The notes beneath the pieces were generated by a model that ran no database searches, was not told where the DNA came from, and worked only from the letters and a program-made list of their open reading frames with translations. 64,000 nt of DNA from Marinobacter adhaerens HP15 (GTDB taxonomy: Bacteria; Pseudomonadota; Gammaproteobacteria; Pseudomonadales; Oleiphilaceae): positions 2,170,001-2,234,000 of the forward strand of contig NC_017506.1 of assembly GCF_000166295.1 (NCBI RefSeq). The letters run 5' to 3'. Shown here one piece after another: positions 29,549 to 38,957 of this stretch. The number at the start of each line of letters is the position of its first letter. Position 1 is the stretch's first letter. The translations under genes and the position numbers were made by a program.

Positions 29549-30130
29549 TCAGTTTTCCTGGGAATGTCCTGATTCAGAATATAGCGGAGCGATACGTCGG
29601 GCATCTTCATGCCAGCGTTCTTCTAGGATTTCTCCGGTACCGTAAAATGTGGCCAGCGAATCAAAAAAACTCTGGGCCCGGGGCGGCAACCCCTGTTCCA
29701 GATACTCACCTGCCTGGTCTCTGACTCTATGCCGAAACCGCTCTTCATCGGCGGCGCCAACGCCGGAGAGGTTGTCCACGCTGATGTGAAAACGGGACCC
29801 TGCGGCCACCGAAAACAACCACTCAATGGCCTGGGGCTTGACCTCAACCTGCTCGAACGCCTGTTGCTGCTGCAGTGTCCGGCCATCCGGACAGTACCAG
29901 TAACCATAGTCATGAAGTGTGCGCCGGTGCTCACCAGCAATACACCAGTGGCTTATTTCATGCAAAGCACTGGCATAATAGCCATGAGCGAAAACGACCT
30001 GTGCGAGACCTTCCGGATCGCTGGCAGGCAAGTATTCAGGTTCATCACTGCCTTTGACCAGAACTGTCCGGTATGCTTCCCGGAAAAGGTCATTAAACAG
30101 CATGATAAGATCATTTGGACTGTGATTCAT
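29549..30130 (-). CDS. epmC: Elongation factor P hydroxylase EpmC
   Basis: Hydroxylates the beta-lysylated lysine of EF-P in E. coli. The 193-residue protein shares VFAHGYYASALHEISHWCIAG, YGYWYCPDGRT and FEQVEVKPQAIEWLF with EpmC; HEISH is the metal-binding helix. The ATG at 30130 is preferred; a TTG at 30163 would lengthen the N-terminus by 11 residues without a better ribosome site. The partners EpmA, EpmB and EF-P are not in this window. It ends six bases before rhlB. Confidence 0.9.
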   Translation of the reverse strand: MNHSPNDLIMLFNDLFREAYRTVLVKGSDEPEYLPASDPEGLAQVVFAHGYYASALHEISHWCIAGEHRRTLHDYGYWYCPDGRTLQQQQAFEQVEVKPQAIEWLFSVAAGSRFHISVDNLSGVGAADEERFRHRVRDQAGEYLEQGLPPRAQSFFDSLATFYGTGEILEERWHEDARRIAPLYSESGHSQEN

Positions 30131-30290
30131 TGGGTGGCTATTGTGCGACTTTACCGCCCCCAATACCAGAGGGAACTTTGTCAGTCACGTAGTGTCCATG
30201 GCTGGCGTGCGCCGGCGCCGATTGCGGTGTAACAGTCGCAATTGAAAAGACTCTGAACAGAGAGACACCAACCGGGAAATCTTACAATCA

Positions 30291-32186
30291 ATGATGGCTT
30301 TTGCTGCAGTAACGACGATAAAACGCCAATGGGCAAATCCTCTGGGCCTGATTCTGGCACTCGCCCTTGTGTGTTTGAGTTCCCCCTCCGCCTGGGCACT
30401 CGGCGGCAATGGAGGCTTGCTTTTCGGTGGCCAGGGTAGCGACTTTCTGCCCGTCGACGAAGCGCTGCCCTTCAGTTTTTCAACCAACGCTGACACCGTG
30501 GTTCTCTCCTGGAATATCACGCCCGGGCACTACCTGTATCGCGACCGGATCAGCATCACCGCTACAAATCCCGAGGTAAGCCTGGGCGAACCCACTTTCT
30601 CGGCGCCAGGCACGGTGACCGAGGACGAATTCTTCGGCAAAACCACCGTTTTCTTTGATCCCGTTGACGCCCGTGTGCCTGTCGCGCTGCCTGCTGGCCT
30701 TCGGGAAGCCGAACTTCAGGTAACCTACCAGGGCTGCGCCAAAGCAGGCTTGTGTTACCCGCCCCAGACCCGGGATGTGCTCTTCTACCAGGGTAGCGGC
30801 GGATCCGGCTCACAGACCGCCGCAACACCTGGTTTTGCGTCAGGCGACAGTGTTCCCGTCGACACGGAAACCGCCACCGGCCTCGCCGGCTTCCTGGCCC
30901 AGCAATCCACCCTGGTCATTGCCGGTGTATTTTTGCTCCTCGGGTTGGGACTCACCTTCACCCCCTGTGTGTTGCCCATGGTCCCGATTATTTCCTCACT
31001 GGTTTCCGGCAGAAACACCCGGACAACCGGCCATGCCCTGCTCCTGTCCGGTAGCTATGTGCTGGGCATGGCACTCACATACGCTGCGGCCGGCGTGCTG
31101 ACCGGCCTGCTGGGGGCCAGCTTCAATCTTCAGGCACAATTGCAGTCACCCTGGGTTCTGAGCGTCTTTGCGCTGATGTTTGTCGTTTTCGCACTGTCGA
31201 TGTTCGATCTGTTCGAAATCCAGCTGCCTCGCTTTATTCGCGAACCACTCAATGATGCCAGTCACCGGCTCACGGGGAGTCGGGTATTCAGTATTTTCGG
31301 TATCGGCGCCCTGTCAGCGCTGATCGTATCGCCCTGCGTATCTGCGCCACTCGCTGGCAGCCTGCTGTACATCTCGACGACCCAGGACGCCGTAATCGGC
31401 GGGGTTGCCCTGTTTGCGCTCGGACTTGGAATGGGCATTCCTCTGATTCTGGTGGCGGTGGGTGGCCGGAAACTCCTGCCAACAACCGGCCACTGGATGA
31501 CCGCCGTGAAGCACTTTTATGGTGTGATGTTGCTGGCCGTGGCCATCTGGCTGGTAGAGCGCCTGGTGCCGGGGTGGCTGGCATTGACCCTGTGGGGCCT
31601 CCTGGTCGCCATCACCGGCGTTCAACTGGGGGCCTTTGACGCTGCCAAGGCGGGCTGGGAGCGCACTCGTAAAGGTCTGGGCCTGGTCCTCTTCGCCTAT
31701 GGTCTGGCGTTACTGGCAGGCGCCGTGGGTGGCGCCAATGACCCATTAAAACCTCTGGCACCATTCACCATCGCCTCAGCATCGTCAGGCGGCATTGGGA
31801 CCGCTGGCATTCAGCACGCTGATTTCGTGCGGGTCGAACGCCCAGCGGATATTCAGGCGATGCTAGAACAGGCTCGTGAGCAGGGCCGGCCCGTGCTGCT
31901 CGATTTCTACGCCGACTGGTGCATCTCGTGCAAGGTGATGGAACGCAATGTTTTCAGCAAACCGGATGTAATCCAGGCGCTCAGCCCCTTCACCCTGCTT
32001 CAGATCGACATGACAGACAACACGCCCGAGCAGCAGGCCATGCTGGACGAACTGGGTCTGTTCGGGCCGCCAGCCATACTATTTTATGGCAGCAACGGGC
32101 AAGAACTTGCCCAACGAAGAGTGCTGGGCGAAATGGATCGGGAGGAATTCCTTGGTCACCTGCAGACGCTGCAGCCGGAAGTCTGA
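30291..32186 (+). CDS. dsbD: Thiol:disulfide interchange protein DsbD
   Basis: Carries reducing electrons across the inner membrane from thioredoxin to periplasmic DsbC, DsbG and CcmG. The 631 residues comprise a signal peptide (about 15-40), the periplasmic N-domain with the redox cysteines of GCAKAGLC, an eight-helix core with cysteines in TFTPCVLP and VSPCVSAP, and a C-terminal thioredoxin domain with WCISC (Cys544, Cys547). The reductase trxB at 6.2 kb supplies the same thioredoxin pool. It is divergent from epmC. Confidence 0.96.
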   Translation: MMAFAAVTTIKRQWANPLGLILALALVCLSSPSAWALGGNGGLLFGGQGSDFLPVDEALPFSFSTNADTVVLSWNITPGHYLYRDRISITATNPEVSLGEPTFSAPGTVTEDEFFGKTTVFFDPVDARVPVALPAGLREAELQVTYQGCAKAGLCYPPQTRDVLFYQGSGGSGSQTAATPGFASGDSVPVDTETATGLAGFLAQQSTLVIAGVFLLLGLGLTFTPCVLPMVPIISSLVSGRNTRTTGHALLLSGSYVLGMALTYAAAGVLTGLLGASFNLQAQLQSPWVLSVFALMFVVFALSMFDLFEIQLPRFIREPLNDASHRLTGSRVFSIFGIGALSALIVSPCVSAPLAGSLLYISTTQDAVIGGVALFALGLGMGIPLILVAVGGRKLLPTTGHWMTAVKHFYGVMLLAVAIWLVERLVPGWLALTLWGLLVAITGVQLGAFDAAKAGWERTRKGLGLVLFAYGLALLAGAVGGANDPLKPLAPFTIASASSGGIGTAGIQHADFVRVERPADIQAMLEQAREQGRPVLLDFYADWCISCKVMERNVFSKPDVIQALSPFTLLQIDMTDNTPEQQAMLDELGLFGPPAILFYGSNGQELAQRRVLGEMDREEFLGHLQTLQPEV

Positions 32187-32197
32187 CTGGCAAATCG

Positions 32198-32437
32198 CTA
32201 TTGTCCCCGGCGTATCAGGTAGATAAACAGATCGTCCTCTTCCAGCTGTTTCACCAGTTCATGGCCGAGAAACTGGCAGAACCTCGGTATGTCCCGGGTG
32301 GTAGAGGGGTCTGTCGCCACAACCCGCAACACGCCACCAGGTTGGACATCGTTGATCCGATTATGAAGCATCATGACCGGTTCCGGGCAGAAAAGGCCCC
32401 GGGCGTCCAGCTCAAGGTCGTAGTCAGTTGCGGTCAC
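32198..32437 (-). CDS. tusA: Sulfur carrier protein TusA
   Basis: A 79-residue persulfide carrier that passes sulfur from IscS to the TusBCD-TusE-MnmA relay. The active cysteine lies in [18 protein letters not shown] (CPxP motif), and the C-terminal part is the usual alpha/beta fold. It converges on dsbD with 11 bases between stops and is divergent from the 32524 gene. Confidence 0.93.
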   Translation of the reverse strand: MTATDYDLELDARGLFCPEPVMMLHNRINDVQPGGVLRVVATDPSTTRDIPRFCQFLGHELVKQLEEDDLFIYLIRRGQ

Positions 32438-32523
32438 ACGTCGTCTCCTGTCAATGAACCTGATTTTTCGTAAAAACCTGCTAAATTATTGTTTATAACA
32501 GTTAAACCACTTGGAGGTTTCTC

Positions 32524-32814
32524 ATGATCCGGGTTCTGATCGAACGCCATATTGCCGAAACCCTTGAAACAGCCTACGAAGAACGGTCGCGCAAGGTTCT
32601 GCAGCAGGCTGTCAGCGCCCCCGGTTTCATTTCTGGCGAAACCCTGCTCGACAGCCACGACCCCAATCACCGGATAACACTGGCGAACTGGCGCTCCGAA
32701 GCAGACTGGGATCGATGGTTTCACTCCGATGAGCGCCGTGAACTCATGCTGGAGCTTATCCCCATGATGGACGAAGAAGAGCACATTACAGTGCTGGAGC
32801 AAAGCGCCTTTTAA
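32524..32814 (+). CDS. Antibiotic biosynthesis monooxygenase-fold protein
   Basis: A 96-residue single ferredoxin-like (ABM) domain: MIRVLIERHIAETLE, APGFISGETLLDSHDPNHRITLANWRSEADWDRWFHSDERRE in order, typical of small dimeric ABM proteins that act as monooxygenases, haem-handling proteins or enzymes of unknown substrate. A strong GGAGG ribosome site precedes the ATG. The stop overlaps the rlmM stop region by four bases in the convergent direction. Function not determined. Confidence 0.8.
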   Translation: MIRVLIERHIAETLETAYEERSRKVLQQAVSAPGFISGETLLDSHDPNHRITLANWRSEADWDRWFHSDERRELMLELIPMMDEEEHITVLEQSAF

Positions 32815-33887
32815 CCCGTCCGCTCGATGAAGCAGGTTATTTCTTCCCTGTCATGGTAAAGGTGGCGGGCTTTAAGGCGAAAACCGATGCCCGCCTCTTT
32901 CAAGCCATCAACGAGAATGTCCCGGCAAATCAGCCACTCGTCATAGCGCTTTTTCATAGGCAACTTCAGATTGAAAACCGTGTAACGGCAAAGGCCTTCA
33001 CCTAGCCAGGTCACAGCCAATTTTGCCGTTTTCCGGGGCTGATCCACAATGTCGCAGACCATCCAGTCGATGCCGCGCCTTGGCCGCCAACCATAACCAT
33101 CCGCCTCAACATGCTCCACCTGTCCAGAGGCCATCAATTCAGGGTTCATTGGGCCGTTGTCCACTGCGGTTACCATCATCCCCTGATGCACAAGCTGCCA
33201 GGTCCATCCGCCTGGAGCGGCCCCAAGATCCGCGGCCTTCTTGCCACCACCAAGGTAGTCCAGCTCCTGTTCCGGGGGCAGAAACACCTTCCAGGCCTCT
33301 TCGAGCTTGAGGGCAGAACGACTGGGCGCTGATGCCGGCAGCCGCAGGCGCGGGATGCCACCAACGTAACGTGCCCGGTTATCCGCCAGACTGAAACCGA
33401 CGACCGCCGACGTAAAATCGGGGAGGAAAACCTCCAGACGAGCCGGCGCAGGAGCATTCTGGTCAGCCTTCAGGAGGCCGGCTCCTCGCAAACCGCGGGA
33501 GAGCGGAGACACCCACTTTCGGGCAAAGTTTCCAAGGTCTCCATCCGCGTTGTTTTCCGGTAACCGGACTTCCAGCCGCGCACAACCCGGAAAACCGCGC
33601 CCAAGTCCACGGATTCCCTCGATAACAGCACCGACCCTGTCAGTCTCTGGCAGGCTGAATTGCCCGAGAACGACAATCCAGTCACGGACGAAGACCAGCT
33701 CCTCAAGAGGCAGACGAGCCATCACATCATCGGCAGTTTCCGGAGCTGCCGGATAGAAGCGCACCAGCCCCTGGTCTTTCAGGGGCTCAAAATACCCGAA
33801 AATGCCTCGCTCCGAGGCTGAGTCAGTCATTTCACGGCCGGCTTCGGTTTCAAAGCCTGGCCGGCAAAACACAAGAATCTGTTCCAT
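32811..33887 (-). CDS. rlmM: 23S rRNA 2'-O-ribose methyltransferase RlmM
   Basis: S-adenosylmethionine-dependent methylation of C2498 in 23S rRNA. The 358 residues have an N-terminal THUMP-like part and a Rossmann catalytic domain with AADLGAAPGGWTWQLV (SAM site near 210-225), MVCDIVDQP and NLKLPMKKRYDEW carrying catalytic lysines. The start MEQILVFCRPGFETE is typical of RlmM. Confidence 0.95.
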   Translation of the reverse strand: MEQILVFCRPGFETEAGREMTDSASERGIFGYFEPLKDQGLVRFYPAAPETADDVMARLPLEELVFVRDWIVVLGQFSLPETDRVGAVIEGIRGLGRGFPGCARLEVRLPENNADGDLGNFARKWVSPLSRGLRGAGLLKADQNAPAPARLEVFLPDFTSAVVGFSLADNRARYVGGIPRLRLPASAPSRSALKLEEAWKVFLPPEQELDYLGGGKKAADLGAAPGGWTWQLVHQGMMVTAVDNGPMNPELMASGQVEHVEADGYGWRPRRGIDWMVCDIVDQPRKTAKLAVTWLGEGLCRYTVFNLKLPMKKRYDEWLICRDILVDGLKEAGIGFRLKARHLYHDREEITCFIERTG

Positions 33888-33967
33888 GCATTTCCTGAAT
33901 CAGGGTCGGAGACCAACCCGTAAAAGTTGAAACTGTTTAACAGCTTAGATTGTCTTCTCTGGCTACA

Positions 33968-33993
33968 CTTCCCGCTCTGATAACCGCGGGAAG
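33968..33993 (+). promoter_or_regulatory. Hairpin covering the likely ribosome site of the diguanylate cyclase gene
   Basis: CTTCCCGC (33968-33975) pairs perfectly with GCGGGAAG (33986-33993), with a 10-base loop. The right arm contains GGGAAG, the only Shine-Dalgarno-like sequence before ATG 34000. The stem would therefore mask translation initiation unless opened. Confidence 0.45.
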
Positions 33994-33999
33994 CCATGA

Positions 34000-35841
34000 A
34001 TGTCGTCCGTTTTGCGTTTGATTGCCATTCTCTGCCTTTTGCTGGCCCCTGCCCTGGCGCTGCCAGACACGGGTTCGATGGCGTCGGACTGCCCTGTCCT
34101 CGAGGCCACCGATACTGCTGCCCGCGCTTCTCTGATGCAATACGTTTGCTATTACAGTGCGCCGCCGGGCGCGCCCGGACATGAAGCAAGGAATCCGGAC
34201 CAACTCCCCCGAAATATCAATTGGACGCCTGCAAACGGCCGGGACCTGGTATTCAGCCACACCAAATCCGTTTACTGGGTACACCTGCACGTCAGGAACT
34301 CAGGCGCTGAGCGGGCCGCCTGGTACCTGAAACTCAACTACCCGCTGCTGGACGAAGTCACATTCTGGCAGACGGGGAATGATACTACAGAGACACTGGT
34401 TACCGGAGATCAGCGGCCTTTCGGGTCCAGGGCGGTAGACTACCGGTACTTTCTGCTTCCCGTCACACTGGATGGCGGTGAAACCCGGTCCCTGACGATC
34501 AGGATCCACAGCAATGGCGCTCTGAACGTGCCGCTCAGCTTTGAAACCCCGGCGGAAGTCATTGCCCGCAGTAATCATCTGACGTTGACCCACGGGCTAT
34601 TCTACGGCGCGCTCCTGGTCTTTGCGGTCTTCAACCTGCTGCTGTTTTTCAGCTCCGGGACCGGCTATTACTTCTACAACGCGTTTTACTTGGCAGCACT
34701 CGGTCTCTTTCTGTTCGCCATGGGCGGCTTCGCGAACCAGTACTTCTGGCCAGACAACCCAGGCTTTGCCAATACATCCATCCCCTTGTCCTTGTCCCTT
34801 TGCGCCCTGGCCATGATCCTTTTCGGCCGGTCCTTCCTGGAAGTAGACCGCGGAACCATCTCGGAAACGGTCCTCAAGGGGCAAGCCTGGTTCTGCATTG
34901 GCTTCCTGGCACTGACACTGATACTGCCCTACAACAAAACCATTCTCCTAAATACCGTTCTTGCACTGACGGTTATTTCAAGCCTGTTCATCATCGCAGC
35001 GGTTCGTTGGAAACAGGGGTATCAGCCGGCCATGTGGTATCTGCTGGCCTGGCTGATCATGCTCGTTGGTGGTCTGATTTATGCCCTGGCGGCTTTTGGC
35101 TATCTGCATGACTTTCTTGCACGGGAGGCGCTGATGCAATCAGCAGTGGGAGGACAGGTGATCCTGCTGAACTATGCGATGGTGCAAAGGTGGCGCCTGC
35201 TGAACCAGAAGCTTCTGGACGTGGAACACAATGCAAGGACAGAACTGGAATTCAAGGTGCATGAACGTACCGCGCAGCTGCGGAACACCATGCGGGAACT
35301 GGAAAAGGCCAACCGCAAGCTATCGACACTGAGCCTGAACGACGCCCTGACCGGCCTTTACAATCGAAGGCACCTGAACAACATATTCCCGGAATTGTGC
35401 GCCGAAGCTCGGCGCACGTCCCAGCCACTGACCCTGGCGCTGGTCGATGCCGACCATTTCAAGAACATTAACGACACCTGGGGCCATGGCTTTGGGGACA
35501 GCTGCCTTCAGTTCATCGCCGAAATGCTGACCCGGCACGTGAAACGTCCCCGGGATGTTGCCATCCGATTCGGTGGTGAGGAGTTTGCGTTACTGCTGCC
35601 CGGAACCGATGCAAACGGAGCTTTGAATGTCTGTTCTGCATTGCTGCAAGACATCGCCAGGACGCCACTGCTCTCCCCAGACGGCAACAAAGTGAAAATA
35701 ACCCTCAGCGCAGGTATCGCGTCACTCGTCTCCGGAGAGACTCAGAACCAACTGTTCGAACGGGCCGATGAGGCTCTGTACCGTGCAAAAAGCAGGGGCC
35801 GCAACCGCGCTGAGCTCTCTGAGGCTGTCGGGGTGCAGTAG
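34000..35841 (+). CDS. 7TM-sensor diguanylate cyclase (7TMR-DISM plus GGDEF)
   Basis: A 613-residue membrane protein predicted to make c-di-GMP. A signal peptide (about 1-22) leads into a periplasmic 7TMR-DISMED2 sensor domain (about 50-185, with WTPANGRDLVFSHTKSVYWV), seven membrane helices (about 195-405), a coiled coil (about 410-445) and a GGDEF domain. The active site is GGEEF (525-529), and RPRD at 516-519 is a product-inhibition I-site. The start at 34000 is in frame with the protein; ATG 33996 is not. The PilZ protein at 2.1 kb is a possible effector. Confidence 0.92.
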   Translation: MSSVLRLIAILCLLLAPALALPDTGSMASDCPVLEATDTAARASLMQYVCYYSAPPGAPGHEARNPDQLPRNINWTPANGRDLVFSHTKSVYWVHLHVRNSGAERAAWYLKLNYPLLDEVTFWQTGNDTTETLVTGDQRPFGSRAVDYRYFLLPVTLDGGETRSLTIRIHSNGALNVPLSFETPAEVIARSNHLTLTHGLFYGALLVFAVFNLLLFFSSGTGYYFYNAFYLAALGLFLFAMGGFANQYFWPDNPGFANTSIPLSLSLCALAMILFGRSFLEVDRGTISETVLKGQAWFCIGFLALTLILPYNKTILLNTVLALTVISSLFIIAAVRWKQGYQPAMWYLLAWLIMLVGGLIYALAAFGYLHDFLAREALMQSAVGGQVILLNYAMVQRWRLLNQKLLDVEHNARTELEFKVHERTAQLRNTMRELEKANRKLSTLSLNDALTGLYNRRHLNNIFPELCAEARRTSQPLTLALVDADHFKNINDTWGHGFGDSCLQFIAEMLTRHVKRPRDVAIRFGGEEFALLLPGTDANGALNVCSALLQDIARTPLLSPDGNKVKITLSAGIASLVSGETQNQLFERADEALYRAKSRGRNRAELSEAVGVQ

Positions 35842-35850
35842 AGATGAGAC

Positions 35851-36501
35851 TCAAAGCCGCTCGTCCACAAAGATCCGGGTTTCCCGGGCAGCCGCCACGA
35901 TCAGCTCCTTTTGGGTCTGTGGCTGGCTTTTCAGCGGTTGGAAATCATGATTACCCCCTTCCAGCCAGTGCAAACGGATCCCCTCCAACTCCTGCTCATG
36001 GCCAGCCATCTCGGACGGTTTCCCGAATGGATCCCTTGTCCCCTGAAGCACCAGCATAGGGCAGCTCACATCCTGGAAGTGCCCGGTACGCCAGCGGTCA
36101 GGCTTACCGGGCGGATGGAAGGGATAACCAAAGCAGGCGACACCATCAATACCTTCCCGACGGCTCGCCAGGATGCTTGCCATGCGTCCACCCATGGATT
36201 TACCACCCACCAGTACCCTGCTGCCAGATCCGCAATCTGATAGAACCTGGTCGACCACCCGGGTAAAGCAGTCCAGCAACACGCTCTCTCTGTCGGGCGG
36301 TCGCTTTTTTCCATCCAGACGCCTTTTCTGCATATACGGAAACTCAAAACGTACTGTCTCAATGCCCTCTTGCTCCAGGGCTGCCGAAAGCTCCTCCATG
36401 AAGGTCGAATCGGCCGGCGCACCGGCGCCGTGTGCCAAAATCAGTACAACTTTCGGCTCATTCCCATAGCCTTTGGTCTTAATCAACTCCACAGAATTCA
36501 C
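35851..36501 (-). CDS. Alpha/beta hydrolase of the KANL3/Tex30 type
   Basis: A 216-residue soluble hydrolase. The nucleophile elbow is GGKSMGGRMAS (Ser102), with LAHGAGAPADSTFM near 22-36 as the oxyanion region, an aspartate in VLQGTRDPFG and a histidine in EGGNHDFQPL. Length and pattern fit the small KANL3/Tex30-like family, whose substrate is not established. It is convergent with the diguanylate cyclase gene. Confidence 0.85.
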   Translation of the reverse strand: MNSVELIKTKGYGNEPKVVLILAHGAGAPADSTFMEELSAALEQEGIETVRFEFPYMQKRRLDGKKRPPDRESVLLDCFTRVVDQVLSDCGSGSRVLVGGKSMGGRMASILASRREGIDGVACFGYPFHPPGKPDRWRTGHFQDVSCPMLVLQGTRDPFGKPSEMAGHEQELEGIRLHWLEGGNHDFQPLKSQPQTQKELIVAAARETRIFVDERL

Positions 36502-36611
36502 CTCATCCAGTTAAGCGACTATCATTGCACTCAGGCAACACACATTCCCTTCGCTGAAACAACTCCAATAACGGCACTGAAAAGGAAGCCATGTTGCTGA
36601 TTTCGGCGCAT

Positions 36612-36670
36612 TTGACGGATATCAGGACTTGACCTGAGTCATTGCAAACAGCTAATCGTTTCTCCATACT
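36612..36670 (+). promoter_or_regulatory. ccoN promoter with two ANR/FNR-like boxes
   Basis: TTGACGGATATCAG (36612-36625) and TTGACCTGAGTCAT (36629-36642) each differ at one position from TTGAY-N4-RTCAA. CATACT (36665-36670) fits a -10 box, putting the transcript start near 36677. The second box is then centred about 41.5 bases upstream, the standard class II activator position. This supports low-oxygen activation of the cbb3 oxidase. Confidence 0.65.
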
Positions 36671-36712
36671 TGCGCCCGCATATTTCCCCACTTTAAACCC
36701 ATTGGTAAGGCT

Positions 36713-38143
36713 ATGAGCACAGTAAATGCAAACCTGACATACAACTACAAGGTGGTAAGGCAGTTCACCATCATGACAGTGGTATGGGGTATTGTAGGTA
36801 TGTCCCTGGGTGTGCTGATCGCAGCGCAGCTGGTCTGGCCATCCCTCAACCTCGACCTGCCCTTCACCCACTTCGGCCGTCTCCGGCCGCTGCATACCAA
36901 CGCCGTCATATTCGGCTTTGGTGGAAGTGCCCTCTTCGCTACCTCCTACTATGTCGTGCAACGCACCTGTCAGGCCCGTCTGATTTCAGATGGTCTGGCG
37001 TCGTTCACTTTCTGGGGTTGGCAAGCGATCATTGTCTCGGCAGCCATTACCCTGCCGCTCGGCCTTACCTCTTCCAAGGAATATGCCGAACTCGAATGGC
37101 CGATCGATATCGCCATAGCCATTGTCTGGGTAACCTACGCACTTGTGTTCTTCGGAACCGTAATGAAGCGCAGCACCCCGCACATCTACGTGGCCAACTG
37201 GTTCTACGGTGCCTTCATTATTACGGTTGCGGCACTCCATATCGGCAATAACCTGGCCCTGCCAGCAAGCGCCTTCAAGTCCTACTCTGCATACGCAGGT
37301 GTCACCGACGCCATGATGCAGTGGTGGTATGGCCACAACGCCGTTGGCTTTTTCCTGACCGCCGGCTTCCTCGGGATGATGTACTACTTCGTTCCCAAGC
37401 AGGCCAACCGCCCGGTTTACTCCTACCGCCTGTCAATCGTCCACTTCTGGGCGCTGATCGCAACCTACGTATGGGCTGGTGGTCACCACCTGCACTACTC
37501 TGCGCTGCCAGACTGGGCACAGACTGCAGGCATGGTAATGTCTCTGATTCTGCTGGCACCTTCCTGGGGCGGCATGATCAACGGCATGATGACTCTCTCA
37601 GGCGCATGGCACAAACTGCGCACTGACCCTATTCTGCGCTTCCTCGTGGTCTCCCTGTCGTTCTACGGCATGTCCACTTTCGAAGGCCCGATGATGGCCA
37701 TCAAGACTGTCAACGCGCTTTCCCACAACACTGACTGGACCATCGGCCACGTTCACTCCGGTGCTCTCGGCTGGGTTGCCATGATCAGTATCGGTGCGGT
37801 TTATCACCTGGTACCCAAGCTTTGGGGTGTTCAGGCGATGTACAGCTCTGCCCTGATCAACGTGCACTTCTGGCTGGCGACAGTAGGGGTTGTTCTGTAC
37901 ATCGTCGCGATGTGGGTAAACGGCATCATGCAAGGCCTGATGTGGCGCGCTGTCAACGAAGACGGCACCCTGACATACAGCTTTGTTGAAGCCCTGGAGG
38001 CCTCCTACCCCGGTTACTTTGTTCGCTTCATCGGCGGAGCCATTTTCGTGAGCGGCATGCTGCTGATGGCTTATAACGTCTACATGACCGTTCGCCAGAA
38101 AGATGCGGTTGCGCAGGACAACGCGGCAACACAGCCGGCGTAA
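36713..38143 (+). CDS. ccoN: Cytochrome c oxidase cbb3-type subunit I
   Basis: Catalytic subunit of the high-affinity proton-pumping oxidase, holding haem b and the haem b3-CuB oxygen site. The 476 residues have about 12 membrane helices with the ligand histidines in [34 protein letters not shown] and [10 protein letters not shown]. First gene of ccoNOQP, 15 bases before ccoO. Confidence 0.97.
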   Translation: MSTVNANLTYNYKVVRQFTIMTVVWGIVGMSLGVLIAAQLVWPSLNLDLPFTHFGRLRPLHTNAVIFGFGGSALFATSYYVVQRTCQARLISDGLASFTFWGWQAIIVSAAITLPLGLTSSKEYAELEWPIDIAIAIVWVTYALVFFGTVMKRSTPHIYVANWFYGAFIITVAALHIGNNLALPASAFKSYSAYAGVTDAMMQWWYGHNAVGFFLTAGFLGMMYYFVPKQANRPVYSYRLSIVHFWALIATYVWAGGHHLHYSALPDWAQTAGMVMSLILLAPSWGGMINGMMTLSGAWHKLRTDPILRFLVVSLSFYGMSTFEGPMMAIKTVNALSHNTDWTIGHVHSGALGWVAMISIGAVYHLVPKLWGVQAMYSSALINVHFWLATVGVVLYIVAMWVNGIMQGLMWRAVNEDGTLTYSFVEALEASYPGYFVRFIGGAIFVSGMLLMAYNVYMTVRQKDAVAQDNAATQPA

Positions 38144-38158
38144 CGGGAGAGAATCAGA

Positions 38159-38767
38159 ATGAAACATGAAATAGTCGAAAAGAACCTTGGTCTGATGATC
38201 GTACTGATCGTCCTGGTCATCAGTGGCGGCTTTCTGGCGGAAATAGTGCCGCTGTTCTTCCAGAAGAGTGTGAATGAGCCTGTCGAAGGCCTTGAGCCCC
38301 TCAGTGCTGTTGAGCTGGAAGGCAGGGACATCTACATTCGCGAAGGCTGCCACGTTTGTCATACCCAGCAGATCCGTCCGTTCCGTGCGGAGACTGAGCG
38401 GTATGGCCACTACTCCGTTGCGGGCGAGTTTGTTTATGACCGCCCGTTCCTGTGGGGATCCAAGCGCACCGGTCCGGATCTGGCCCGTGTAGGCGGTCGC
38501 TATTCGGACGCCTGGCAACGCCAGCATCTCTATAACCCGCGCAGCGTGGTTCCCGAATCAAACATGCCGGCCTTCCCGTGGCTGTTTGAGGACAAGGTAG
38601 ACCACACCAAGACTGCTGCGAAGATGGAGACACTGCAAACACTTGGCGTGCCCTACACCGATGAGCAGATTGCCGAGGCGTCCGCTCAAGTGGAAGGCAA
38701 ATTTGAAATCGAGGCTCTGGTCGCTTACCTGCAACAACTGGGCACAGTGATTTCAGAAAGACGGTGA
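38159..38767 (+). CDS. ccoO: Cytochrome c oxidase cbb3-type subunit II
   Basis: Membrane-anchored mono-haem cytochrome c that passes electrons to CcoN. The 202 residues have one N-terminal membrane helix (about 11-33) and the haem site CHVCH (64-68) in [14 protein letters not shown]. The distal methionine is likely in NMPAFPWLF. Confidence 0.97.
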   Translation: MKHEIVEKNLGLMIVLIVLVISGGFLAEIVPLFFQKSVNEPVEGLEPLSAVELEGRDIYIREGCHVCHTQQIRPFRAETERYGHYSVAGEFVYDRPFLWGSKRTGPDLARVGGRYSDAWQRQHLYNPRSVVPESNMPAFPWLFEDKVDHTKTAAKMETLQTLGVPYTDEQIAEASAQVEGKFEIEALVAYLQQLGTVISERR

Positions 38768-38771
38768 ATCA

Positions 38772-38957
38772 ATGGATATCAATGAGTTACGCGGAGTTCA
38801 CACACTTCTGGTGATGGCAGCCTTTTTCGGCATCGTGTGGTGGGCTTACAGCGCCCACCGCAAGAAAGCCAACGACGAGGCCGCACACTTGCCCTTCGAT
38901 GATGACGACGTGGAAAAGCGTACGCTCGAACAGGAAAAAGCGGAGAAAAAACAATGA
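38772..38957 (+). CDS. ccoQ: Cytochrome c oxidase cbb3-type small subunit
   Basis: A 61-residue single-helix protein (helix about 10-28, LLVMAAFFGIVWWAYS) with a charged cytoplasmic tail. CcoQ stabilises the cbb3 complex. It starts four bases after ccoO and overlaps ccoP by four bases. Confidence 0.93.
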   Translation: MDINELRGVHTLLVMAAFFGIVWWAYSAHRKKANDEAAHLPFDDDDVEKRTLEQEKAEKKQ

